5,209 nt of DNA from NCBI GenBank assembly GCA_021823305.1, contig JAKAOE010000171.1, positions 1-5,209 on the forward strand, written 5' to 3'. Shown here in pieces: positions 1-5,209 of this stretch; the stretch's first letter is position 1; every line of letters starts with the position of its first letter. Position numbers and translations under genes: made by a program. The notes under the pieces were generated by a model. It had not been told where the DNA came from and did no database searches. It saw nothing but the letters and a program-made list of their open reading frames with translations. This stretch comes from Acidobacteriota bacterium. GTDB taxonomy: Bacteria > Acidobacteriota > Terriglobia > Terriglobales > SCQP01.

Positions 1-923
1 TGCATCGCGACGGCTTCGCTGATCGCGCCCGGGCCGGGCTTGCCGACGAAGAAATCGGCGGCGCGCATGAAGTCGGGGACCTGGTCGGTGAACTCCTCGA
101 TCCACCAGGGATGGCGATGGCGGAGGGCGCGCAGGCGGGCGGCGGCCGCGCGGTCGCGGCCGCAGAGCAGGATCAACTGCAGCGGCCCGGGCAGGCGGTC
201 GAGGCGGCGGGCGATGGTGAGGAGATGGCGCGAGCCGGCGCCGCCGAGCAGGACGAGCGCGGTGGGGGCGTCGGGATCGAGGCCGAGGCGGCCGCGCTGG
301 GCGAGGCGGGCGGCGGGGTCGCCGGGCGGCGGCGGGGCGTAAAAGGCGGGGCGCAGCACCATGCCGCTGGTGGCGGTGACGGCGGGGGGCGGATAGCCGG
401 CGGCGTGGGCCTGGCGGACGGCCTCGGCGGTGCCGCAGAAGACATGATCGGCGACGGCGCTGAGCCAGAAGCCGGGCGGGGTGTCGGCGAGGTCGGTGAT
501 GACGACCGCGAGGCGCGCGTGAGGGCAGGCGGCGCGCAGCGAGCGCAGCAGGGCGGGATTGAAGTGCGGGATGAGGGAGACGGCCAGCGCGGGTTGCGTG
601 GCGTTCCAATGCTCGCGCAGGCGGCGCTCGATCGCCGGGCGGCGGAGCGCGATGGAAAGGCGCAGGAGACGGACGAGGAAGGAGAATCCCCAGGTCCACT
701 CGCGCGCCAGCAGGCGGTTGTAGACGTCCTGCAAGCGGATGCCGCTAAAGCGGCGAATGAAGTCGAGCGGGTCGAGCAGTTCCTGCAGGTTGAGCAGGGT
801 GACGTCGAGTTCCGGGGCGCGCTCCGCCAGGGCGGCGGCGAGGGCGCGGGCGGCGGCGGCGTGGCCGCCGCCGGCCTCGAAATATACCAGCTGGACGCGC
901 GGGCGCGGCGTTGGCTCGGGCAC
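1..923 (-). CDS. MGDG-synthase/MurG-type glycosyltransferase (GT28-like), 3' end outside window
   Basis: An uninterrupted minus-strand frame gives 307 residues and runs off the left edge. The N-terminal domain has the MGDG-synthase-like glycine loop before a helix (EAGGGHAAAARALAAAL, residues 16-32). The C-terminal half looks like a GT28 nucleotide-sugar domain: LLGGAGS at 225-231, LILLCGRD at 250-257, then EEFTDQVPDFMRAADFFVGKPG and the PGPGAISEA loop near the visible end, where this family contacts the UDP-sugar. The family moves a sugar from a UDP-sugar to a lipid acceptor at the inner face of the cytoplasmic membrane. Donor and acceptor cannot be told from sequence. The GTG at 921-923 is chosen because an in-frame TAG lies four codons upstream and no ATG intervenes. 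No clear Shine-Dalgarno is visible. By family length, perhaps 60-90 residues are missing. The long plus-strand frame over the same DNA is a low-complexity shadow. The fold is fairly certain; the substrate is unknown. Confidence 0.85.
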   Translation of the reverse strand, partial: MPEPTPRPRVQLVYFEAGGGHAAAARALAAALAERAPELDVTLLNLQELLDPLDFIRRFSGIRLQDVYNRLLAREWTWGFSFLVRLLRLSIALRRPAIERRLREHWNATQPALAVSLIPHFNPALLRSLRAACPHARLAVVITDLADTPPGFWLSAVADHVFCGTAEAVRQAHAAGYPPPAVTATSGMVLRPAFYAPPPPGDPAARLAQRGRLGLDPDAPTALVLLGGAGSRHLLTIARRLDRLPGPLQLILLCGRDRAAAARLRALRHRHPWWIEEFTDQVPDFMRAADFFVGKPGPGAISEAVAM

Positions 924-945
924 GGTGCAATGCTAGCCTAAAGCC
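911..945 (+). promoter_or_regulatory. Candidate promoter of mqnC-rmuC, apparently leaderless
   Basis: TTGGCT at 911-916 matches the -35 consensus TTGACA at four of six bases. After a 17-bp spacer comes TAGCCT at 934-939, a TANNNT-type -10, with an extended -10 TG at 931-932. The -10 ends 6 bases before the ATG at 946, so transcription would begin at or next to the start codon. No Shine-Dalgarno precedes that ATG, which agrees with a leaderless message. This is a motif-based prediction only. Confidence 0.5.
930..935 (-). promoter_or_regulatory. Candidate -10 box of the divergent glycosyltransferase gene
   Basis: Read on the minus strand this is TAGCAT, a TANNNT match, lying 6 nt before the GTG at 923. 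It overlaps the plus-strand -10 through the shared palindrome GCTAGC (932-937). No -35-like hexamer is visible at 16-18 bp upstream, so this side may be weaker or rely on an activator. Confidence 0.4.
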
Positions 946-2028
946 ATGCGCGAGTTGGTGGAAAGCGTGGCGGCGGCGATCGCCGCGGGCGGGCGGGTGA
1001 CGCCGGAGCAGGCGGCGCGGCTGTGGCGCGAGGCGCCGGATGCGGAGCTGCGGCGGCTGGCGCAACGGGCGCGGGCGCGCCACCACGCGCACGATGCGTG
1101 CACCTACCTGATCATGCGCATCATCAACTACACCAACGTCTGCGTGGCGCAGTGCGACTACTGCGCCTTCTACCGGCTGCCGGGGCAGGCGGGCGGCTAC
1201 GTGCTGAGCCGCGAGCAGGTGTTCGCCAAGATTGACGAGCTGCTGGCGCTGGGCGGCGACTTGGCGGGGTTCAACGGCGGCTTCAACCCGCATCTGCCGC
1301 TCGATTACTATTGCGAGCTGTTCGCTTCGATCCGCGCGCGCTACGGCGAGCGGCTGGAGTTTTACGCGCTCACCATCGCCGAGTTTCTCTATCTCGCCGA
1401 GCACGCCAGGCTGACGCCGGCGCAGGCGGCGGAGCGGCTGCGGGCGGCGGGGGTGCGCTGGGTCACCGGCGGCGGGGCGGAGATCCTGACCGAGGCGTTC
1501 CGGCTGCGGCACAGCAAGTTCAAGTACTCGGTGGCGGCGTATTTGGAGGCGCAGCGGGCGGTGCTGGCGGCGGGGATGAAGACCACCGCGACCATGGTGA
1601 TCGGCTTCGACGAGACGATCGAGGAGCGCATCGAGCACCTGGAGCGCACCCGCGCCTTCCAGGACGAGACCGGCGGGCTGGCGAGCTTCCTGTGCTGGAC
1701 CTACAAGCCCTACGGCACCACCTGGGGCGGCGCCGAGATCGGCTCGGGCGAGTACCTGCGGCACCTGGCGCTGAGCCGGATCTACCTGGATAACATCCCC
1801 CGCATCCGCACCTCGGTGCTGACGCAAAACGCGGCGGCGCTGGAGGGGCTGCGCTGGGGCGCGGACGACTTCGACCTGCCGATCGAGGACGAAGTCACGC
1901 AGAGCGCGGGCGCGACCATCAACCTGGATTTCGACGCGCTGCTGGCGCGGGCGCGGGCGCTGGGCTTCGCGCCGCGCTACCGGCGGGTGGCGGCGGGCGC
2001 GCCCGCGGCGGCGCCGGCGGCGGTATGA
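946..2028 (+). CDS. mqnC: MqnC-like radical SAM enzyme (cyclic dehypoxanthinyl futalosine synthase family)
   Basis: A 360-residue radical SAM protein of the MqnC/MqnE/CofH group, about the usual length. MqnC cyclises dehypoxanthine futalosine to its spiro cyclic form in the futalosine route to menaquinone, in the cytosol. The [4Fe-4S]-binding CX3CX2C is CVAQCDYC (C66, C70, C73), preceded by INYTNVC and followed by AFYR, as is typical of MqnC. Further hallmarks are GGGAEI (175-180), TTATM (213-217), FQDETGG (238-244), LDNIP (281-285) and an LTQN segment near 292-295. Several motifs depart from the usual MqnC wording as I remember it: NGGFNPHLP for the QGG-NPDLP loop, MVIGFDET for the M-GHVET segment, SFLCWTYKPYGTTWGG for the FIPWPFQP segment, and DDFDLPIEDEVTQSAG near the C-terminus. 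It is therefore a divergent branch or a related enzyme. The Ala/Pro-rich tail (349-360) is probably disordered. The ATG at 946 is supported by the promoter spacing. Its last four bases overlap rmuC. No other menaquinone gene is in view. Confidence 0.82.
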   Translation: MRELVESVAAAIAAGGRVTPEQAARLWREAPDAELRRLAQRARARHHAHDACTYLIMRIINYTNVCVAQCDYCAFYRLPGQAGGYVLSREQVFAKIDELLALGGDLAGFNGGFNPHLPLDYYCELFASIRARYGERLEFYALTIAEFLYLAEHARLTPAQAAERLRAAGVRWVTGGGAEILTEAFRLRHSKFKYSVAAYLEAQRAVLAAGMKTTATMVIGFDETIEERIEHLERTRAFQDETGGLASFLCWTYKPYGTTWGGAEIGSGEYLRHLALSRIYLDNIPRIRTSVLTQNAAALEGLRWGADDFDLPIEDEVTQSAGATINLDFDALLARARALGFAPRYRRVAAGAPAAAPAAV

Positions 2029-3233
2029 TCGCCGACGGCTTTTTCTTCCTGTTGGGGGCGCTGGCAGGTGGGGTGTGCGTGTGGCTGCTGCGGCGGCGGG
2101 CGCAGAACGAGCTGCACGCGGCGCTGGAGGCGAGCCTGCCGCGGGTGGCGGAGGCGGTGCTGGCGCCCAAGGCGGAGCAGCTCGAGCGCGCCGCCGCGAG
2201 CGATCTGAAGCTGCTGGGCGCGGACACCGTGAGCCAAGTGCAGGTGGCGCAGGCCGGGCTGCAGGCGACGCTGGAGGCGCGGCTGCAGGAGATGGCGGTT
2301 CGGGTGGCGGAGCTGCAAGGGCATCTGGCCAAGGTGGAGCAGGAGCGAGCGGCGGCGCAGGCGACGCTGCAACAGCAAGTGGCGGCGGTGGCGTCGGCGG
2401 GCGCGGCGATGGGGCAGGAGGCGCGCGGGCTGCGCCAGGTGCTGGCCAACAGCGGCGGCGTGCGTGGCGCCTGGGGCGAGCGCGCCATTCAAAACATCCT
2501 GGAACAGTGCGGCCTGAACGAGGGCCGCGACTTTCGCATGCAGGTGACCACGGACAGCTTGCGGCCGGACGCGGTGGTCTACGTGCCGCCGGACGGGGCC
2601 GAGGTGGTGATCGACGCGAAAGCCAGCCTGGCGGAGTTTCGCGCCGGCGTGGACGCGGCCGACGAGCCGACGCGGCAGCGCCACTTCGCCGACTTCGCCA
2701 AGGTGCTGCGCGCGCGGGCGCGCGAGCTGGCGGGCAAGGAGTACAGCCGCAACCTGGAGCACAGCCTGCCGTTCGTGGTGATGTTCGTGCCCAGCGAGGG
2801 CGCGTTCCGGGCGGCGCTTGACGCCGACGCCGAGCTCTTCCAGTACGGCCAGGACATGAGTCCCAAGGTGCTGCTGGCCTCGCCCAGCACGCTGTTTCCC
2901 ATGATCCTGGTGGTCGCGCACGGTTGGCAGCAGCACAAGGCGGGCGAGCAGATGGCGGCGCTGCTGCGCGAGGTGAAGGAGTTCGGCAACCGGGTGCAGA
3001 CGTTTTTCGCGCACGTGCAGAAGATCGGCAAGGCGGTGGACGAGGCCGGCAAGGCCTTCAACGCCGCCGTCGCCTCGCACCGCAGCCGCCTGGCGCCGCA
3101 AGCGGCCAAGCTGGAACAGTTGCACGCCGGCTGGGAGGAAACAGCGGAGCTCAAACCGGTGGAGAACCGGCCGCTGCTCGAAGGCGGCGAGGCGCGCGGC
3201 GAAGCCGCTGGCGGCGGCGCGGCCGGCGGGTAG
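2025..3233 (+). CDS. rmuC: RmuC family DNA recombination protein
   Basis: A 402-residue RmuC. In E. coli RmuC limits recombination at inverted repeats, and the family has a PD-(D/E)XK nuclease-like fold; its exact biochemistry is poorly defined. Domain order: one N-terminal membrane anchor (about residues 4-22, FFFLLGALAGGVCVWLL, then Arg-rich), a long Ala/Gln/Glu-rich coiled coil (about 27-140), then the RmuC domain (about 143-370). Within it GVRGAWGERAIQNILEQCGL (145-164), PDAVVYVPP (181-189) and VVIDAKASL (194-202) supply the candidate catalytic set E152, D182, D197 and K199. SLPFVVMFVPSEGAF and the PSTLFPMILVV segment are also characteristic. Somewhat shorter than the 475-residue E. coli protein, mainly outside the core. 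The Gly/Ala-rich tail after residue 386 is low complexity. The start ATG lies in the stop of mqnC (ATGA), implying translational coupling; there is no strong Shine-Dalgarno. The functional link to mqnC is unclear and may be positional only. Confidence 0.93.
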   Translation: MIADGFFFLLGALAGGVCVWLLRRRAQNELHAALEASLPRVAEAVLAPKAEQLERAAASDLKLLGADTVSQVQVAQAGLQATLEARLQEMAVRVAELQGHLAKVEQERAAAQATLQQQVAAVASAGAAMGQEARGLRQVLANSGGVRGAWGERAIQNILEQCGLNEGRDFRMQVTTDSLRPDAVVYVPPDGAEVVIDAKASLAEFRAGVDAADEPTRQRHFADFAKVLRARARELAGKEYSRNLEHSLPFVVMFVPSEGAFRAALDADAELFQYGQDMSPKVLLASPSTLFPMILVVAHGWQQHKAGEQMAALLREVKEFGNRVQTFFAHVQKIGKAVDEAGKAFNAAVASHRSRLAPQAAKLEQLHAGWEETAELKPVENRPLLEGGEARGEAAGGGAAGG

Positions 3234-3235
3234 GC

Positions 3236-3270
3236 GTCGCCCGGCGTCCCGCGGATCCGCTCAGGGCGAC
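3236..3270. terminator. Possible bidirectional terminator hairpin between convergent rmuC and vapC
   Basis: GTCGCCC (3236-3242) and GGGCGAC (3264-3270) form a perfect 7-bp inverted repeat around a 21-nt loop. The loop contains a further perfect palindrome, GCGGATCCGC (3251-3260). It begins just after the rmuC stop and reaches into the last codons of vapC, where a bidirectional terminator would be expected. There is no T tract on either side, so it is not a classical intrinsic terminator, and in DNA this GC-rich short inverted repeats also arise by chance. Confidence 0.3.
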
Positions 3271-3710
3271 AAGGACGCGCCGGGTAACGCCGTAAACGGG
3301 CTGCGCACGCGGCAGTTTCCTAAGCGCTGGCCGTCCTGCAGGTCTTCCGTGAGCAATACGCTCGCGCCGCAGCCTTCGGCGGTGGCCACGATCAGCGCGT
3401 CCCAATAGGAAAGCTTCGCCTGATCCATCCATCGCCAAGCCCGCTCCACCGTCTCCAGGCTGATTTCGCGCGGCCGCCATACGGCGAACAGGCGTACGCG
3501 TTCGCGCGCCAGCGGCGCCGGCACATTGAGTTTGCGGACCGCGTTGAAGTAGAACTCGTTGAGCACCTGCCAGCTCAGCTCGCCCGTGCCCTCGCGCCAG
3601 AGCAGGTCCAGCCAGGCGGCGGCTGACGCACGTTTACGCGGGTTGGCGCTGTCGAGCGCATAGAGCAGCACGTTCGAATCCACGAACACGCGCTCAGCGG
3701 CGGGCGCCAT
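3261..3710 (-). CDS. vapC: VapC-family PIN-domain toxin (ribonuclease)
   Basis: A 149-residue single PIN domain. VapC toxins are Mg2+-dependent endoribonucleases held inactive by their VapB partner; known ones cut tRNA or rRNA, and the target here cannot be predicted. The acidic centre is complete: D11 in FVDSNVLLYALD, E52 in VLNEFYFN, D104 in SYWDALIVATA, and D123 in LLTEDLQDG. N13 also fits the pattern. The toxin therefore looks catalytically intact. The ATG at 3708-3710 is preceded by AGGAGG, the clearest ribosome binding site in the window. The 17-nt overlap with vapB upstream is the usual antitoxin-first arrangement and suggests coupled translation. Unlike its neighbours, the plus strand here is C-rich rather than G-rich, which hints at separate acquisition. 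The C-terminus after about residue 137 is short and unstructured. Assignment to the family is strong. Confidence 0.93.
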   Translation of the reverse strand: MAPAAERVFVDSNVLLYALDSANPRKRASAAAWLDLLWREGTGELSWQVLNEFYFNAVRKLNVPAPLARERVRLFAVWRPREISLETVERAWRWMDQAKLSYWDALIVATAEGCGASVLLTEDLQDGQRLGNCRVRSPFTALPGASLSP

Positions 3711-3930
3711 AGACCTCCTCGCGCCGGGCCCGGCGCGAGGCGTCGGCGCCGGGGACGGCTCCCAACTTCGCCCAGCGGCGGTAGGCCTTCCAGTAGTCCT
3801 GGTTGCGTTTCATCTCCCGCTCGAGCAACCCGCCCACCATGCGCGAGAGCGAAGTGTCCTCGTCCGCGGCTTTGCGCCGCGCCCAGCGCGCGACCTCCTC
3901 GGGAACCTTGATCGTGATGTTGCGGTGCAC
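3694..3930 (-). CDS. vapB: VapB-type antitoxin, ribbon-helix-helix (CopG/Arc-like)
   Basis: A 78-residue protein directly upstream of, and overlapping, the PIN toxin. The N-terminus fits a ribbon-helix-helix DNA-binding fold: a beta strand NITIKVP (4-10), helix A about 11-22 (EEVARWARRKAA), a turn DEDTS, and helix B about 27-41 (LSRMVGGLLEREMKR). A linker with aromatic residues (DYWKAYRRW, 45-53) leads to a basic C-terminal tail ending RREEVYGARR, the part that in such antitoxins wraps over the toxin active site. Expected roles are to neutralise VapC and, as dimers, to repress its own operon. The start is GTG at 3928-3930. The frame stays open further upstream, but the RHH strand begins right after this codon, so a longer protein is unlikely. 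No Shine-Dalgarno is visible; a -10-like AATACT sits 6 nt before the GTG. Direct and inverted repeats at the start make plausible operator half-sites. Confidence 0.88.
   Translation of the reverse strand: MHRNITIKVPEEVARWARRKAADEDTSLSRMVGGLLEREMKRNQDYWKAYRRWAKLGAVPGADASRRARREEVYGARR
3714..3719 (-). promoter_or_regulatory. Strong Shine-Dalgarno of vapC
   Basis: On the minus strand AGGAGG lies 3 nt before the vapC ATG, inside the vapB reading frame. It is the only consensus-quality ribosome binding site seen upstream of a start in this window. It supports that ATG, although the spacing is shorter than usual. Confidence 0.65.
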
Positions 3931-3957
3931 GAAATCAGTATTGCACGAAGTCCGTGC
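3926..3957. promoter_or_regulatory. Candidate VapB operator: direct and inverted repeats at the vapBC start
   Basis: TGCACGAA occurs twice in direct orientation, at 3926-3933 and 3942-3949, 16 bp apart start to start. The second copy also belongs to a perfect inverted repeat, GCACG (3943-3947) and CGTGC (3953-3957), with a 5-bp centre. Ribbon-helix-helix dimers typically bind short repeated half-sites of this kind over their own promoter. The repeats flank the candidate -10 and the first copy covers the vapB start codon, so bound protein would block transcription. Binding is inferred. Confidence 0.5.
3937..3942 (-). promoter_or_regulatory. Candidate -10 element of vapBC
   Basis: On the minus strand this reads AATACT, four of six bases of TATAAT, located 6 nt before the vapB GTG. 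The spacing would give a leaderless transcript. No good -35 is seen in the GC-rich sequence upstream, which lies between vapB and the end of the preceding membrane-protein gene. Prediction only. Confidence 0.35.
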
Positions 3958-3973
3958 TCCGCCGGAACCCGGG

Positions 3974-5209
3974 CTATCCTTCGGGAATCCGCACCACTCC
4001 GGCGCCGGCGGGGGTGAGGGCGAGTTCGGGGGCGAAGAGGCCGAGGTTTTGGCGGCGCCACCAGGCGCCGGTGGCGCGCTTTTCGGCCGGGGTGGTGAAC
4101 CAGTACTGCCAGAGGACGGCGCGGACGGCGCGCGGGGGATGGGCGGCGAAGGGGTTGGCGGCGAACAGGCGGGTGACGGCGGGCGTGTTGTCGAGCAGGC
4201 GCAGCTCGAGCTGCTCGACCCATTCGTTCTGCTGCCAGGGGGCGAGCGAGGCGAACCAGAGGTTCCAGTCGAAGCGCGGCTGATAGGGGGCGAAGGGAAT
4301 CAGGTCGCCGATGGGAGCGCGATCGGGATTCTGGGGCTTGTACTTGAAGCGGTAGGGCAGCCAGTGGGTGCCGTCGCTGGAGCCCTGAAACTCGACTTCG
4401 TAGCGATGCGGGGTCATCACCGCGAACAGGCCGAAGGGGTCCACGATGCGGAATGGGGCGAGCACGTCGGTGACCGCTTCCGGGGCGGGGAAGGGCGGCC
4501 AGAGGCGCTGGGCGAGGTTGGCGCCGGTGATCAGCACCCAGGTGGCGAGCGCGAGCGAGGCGGCGGCGGTGCGCCAGCCGCCCGCGGCGGGGGCGGGAGA
4601 CTCGTCCCGGAGCCAAGGCAGGCGCAGGCGGCCGGCAATCCAGGCGAGATGGCGGTCGTCGAGCAGCGCCAACCCGAGGCCGAGGACGAGCCAGTTGAGG
4701 AAGCCGTAGTTGGCGGTGAGGATGATGGCGAGTTGGAAGGGCGTGGTGATCCAGAAGCAGGCGATGCGCCAGCGGCGGGGGAAGAAACAGAGCCAGCAGA
4801 CGAACAGCTCAAGCACCAGGATCGAGCCCGCGATCGCGGCTTCGGCGGCGTGCGGAAGGTAGTTCTGGGCGTACCAGCCGAGCAGGTTGGGCAGCGGCAG
4901 GTTCTGGTAATACTGGTCGAGGGCGGTGAGGTGGCGCCAGGTGGGGTCGCCGCTCAGGATCTTGGCGATGCCGGAGCCGAAGTAGATGCTGAACCAGAGC
5001 CAGCGGAAGCTGAAGACGCTCCACCAGGAGGGGGCGCGGTCGTTGAGGAAAAGCGCGATCAGGCCGGCGGCCATCAGCATGCCGTCGGACTGGTAGCTGG
5101 CGAAGACCTGGGCGGCGGCGACCAGCGAGAGGAAGCAGGCGGCGCACACGCCCAGCGCCCAGCGCGGCTGGAAGCGCGCCATGGCGGCGCCGGCGGCGAG
5201 CAGGCCAGA
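3974..5209 (-). CDS. Lipase maturation factor (LMF1/LMF2)-family membrane protein, N-terminus outside window
   Basis: A multi-pass membrane protein of the lipase maturation factor family. Vertebrate LMF1 is an ER protein needed for folding of lipoprotein lipase; the job of bacterial homologues is unknown to me. Numbering from the ATG at 5182, hydrophobic segments lie near 8-29, 33-47, 57-76, 114-134, 145-176 and 205-225. Family motifs follow in order: FGSGIAKILSGDPTWRHLTAL (from 68), PLPNLLGWYAQNYLP (96-110), LTANYGFLN (155-163), then a soluble C-terminal domain with FGLFAVMTPHRYEVEFQG (250-267), DGTHWLPYRFKYKP (270-283), YQPRFDWNLWFASL (300-313) and NPFAAHPPRAVRAVL (343-357). The frame stays open for nine codons upstream of that ATG to the edge, and family members carry further N-terminal membrane segments, so the real start probably lies outside the window. 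It ends 43 bp before vapB on the same strand. No lipase gene is in view. Confidence 0.88.
   Translation of the reverse strand, partial: SGLLAAGAAMARFQPRWALGVCAACFLSLVAAAQVFASYQSDGMLMAAGLIALFLNDRAPSWWSVFSFRWLWFSIYFGSGIAKILSGDPTWRHLTALDQYYQNLPLPNLLGWYAQNYLPHAAEAAIAGSILVLELFVCWLCFFPRRWRIACFWITTPFQLAIILTANYGFLNWLVLGLGLALLDDRHLAWIAGRLRLPWLRDESPAPAAGGWRTAAASLALATWVLITGANLAQRLWPPFPAPEAVTDVLAPFRIVDPFGLFAVMTPHRYEVEFQGSSDGTHWLPYRFKYKPQNPDRAPIGDLIPFAPYQPRFDWNLWFASLAPWQQNEWVEQLELRLLDNTPAVTRLFAANPFAAHPPRAVRAVLWQYWFTTPAEKRATGAWWRRQNLGLFAPELALTPAGAGVVRIPEG

Noticed and set aside
820..870. GGC/GCG-rich runs that look like a tandem repeat
   Set aside because: They encode the Ala-rich helix after the GGGH loop of the glycosyltransferase and have no fixed repeat unit.
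111..941. A 276-residue plus-strand open frame rich in Gly, Ala, Glu and Arg
   Set aside because: It is the low-complexity complement of the glycosyltransferase, whose minus-strand translation carries clear family motifs.
745..1827. A 360-residue minus-strand open frame opposite mqnC
   Set aside because: Arg/Pro/Ala-rich with no recognisable domain. It spans the divergent start region and most of the MqnC-like gene, so it is a high-GC shadow.
1977..3125. A 382-residue minus-strand open frame opposite rmuC
   Set aside because: Leu/Arg/His-rich shadow translation of the RmuC coiled coil and core; no independent motif.
3694..3957. vapBC as part of a larger defence island or mobile element
   Set aside because: No integrase, transposase, terminal repeats or other defence genes are visible on either side.
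3810..4616. A 268-residue minus-strand frame spanning vapB and part of the LMF-like gene
   Set aside because: Its translation is Arg/Pro-rich noise in a different frame from both motif-bearing genes, and it would cross the vapBC operator.
5180..5182. The ATG at 5182 as the true start of the LMF-like gene
   Set aside because: The frame is open to the window edge and the homologous family has more N-terminal membrane segments, so this Met is more likely internal. It is annotated as partial instead.

Overview
This is a very GC-rich, gene-dense stretch of bacterial chromosome with six protein-coding genes, two of them cut by the window edges. No rRNA, tRNA, CRISPR array, insertion sequence or phage gene was seen. 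The gene mix (a futalosine-route menaquinone radical SAM enzyme, RmuC, a lipase-maturation-factor-like membrane protein, an MGDG-synthase/MurG-type glycosyltransferase and a VapBC module) fits an Acidobacteriota-like soil or environmental bacterium. That placement is inferred from gene content and composition, not from a marker gene.

Layout. Positions 1-923 (minus strand, running off the left edge) encode a GT28/MGDG-synthase-like glycosyltransferase that starts at GTG. A 22-bp divergent gap follows. It holds a palindromic GCTAGC that can serve as a -10 element in both directions. On the plus strand come an MqnC-like radical SAM enzyme (946-2028) and rmuC (2025-3233), joined by an ATGA stop/start overlap and probably cotranscribed. 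A 27-bp convergent gap with an inverted repeat separates rmuC from the minus-strand block: vapC (3261-3710), vapB (3694-3930, overlapping vapC by 17 nt) and a lipase-maturation-factor-family membrane protein (3974 to the right edge, N-terminus outside the window).

How the genes relate. No single pathway links them. MqnC would act in menaquinone synthesis, RmuC in genome maintenance, and the glycosyltransferase and the LMF-like protein probably at the envelope. VapBC is a self-contained toxin-antitoxin cassette. Its start region carries repeats suited to ribbon-helix-helix autoregulation, and its strand composition differs from the flanking genes, which suggests separate acquisition.

I found no convincing new multi-gene system. 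The points most worth a second look are the symmetric, apparently leaderless divergent promoter, the divergent signature motifs of the MqnC-like protein, and the compositional island and operator of vapBC.
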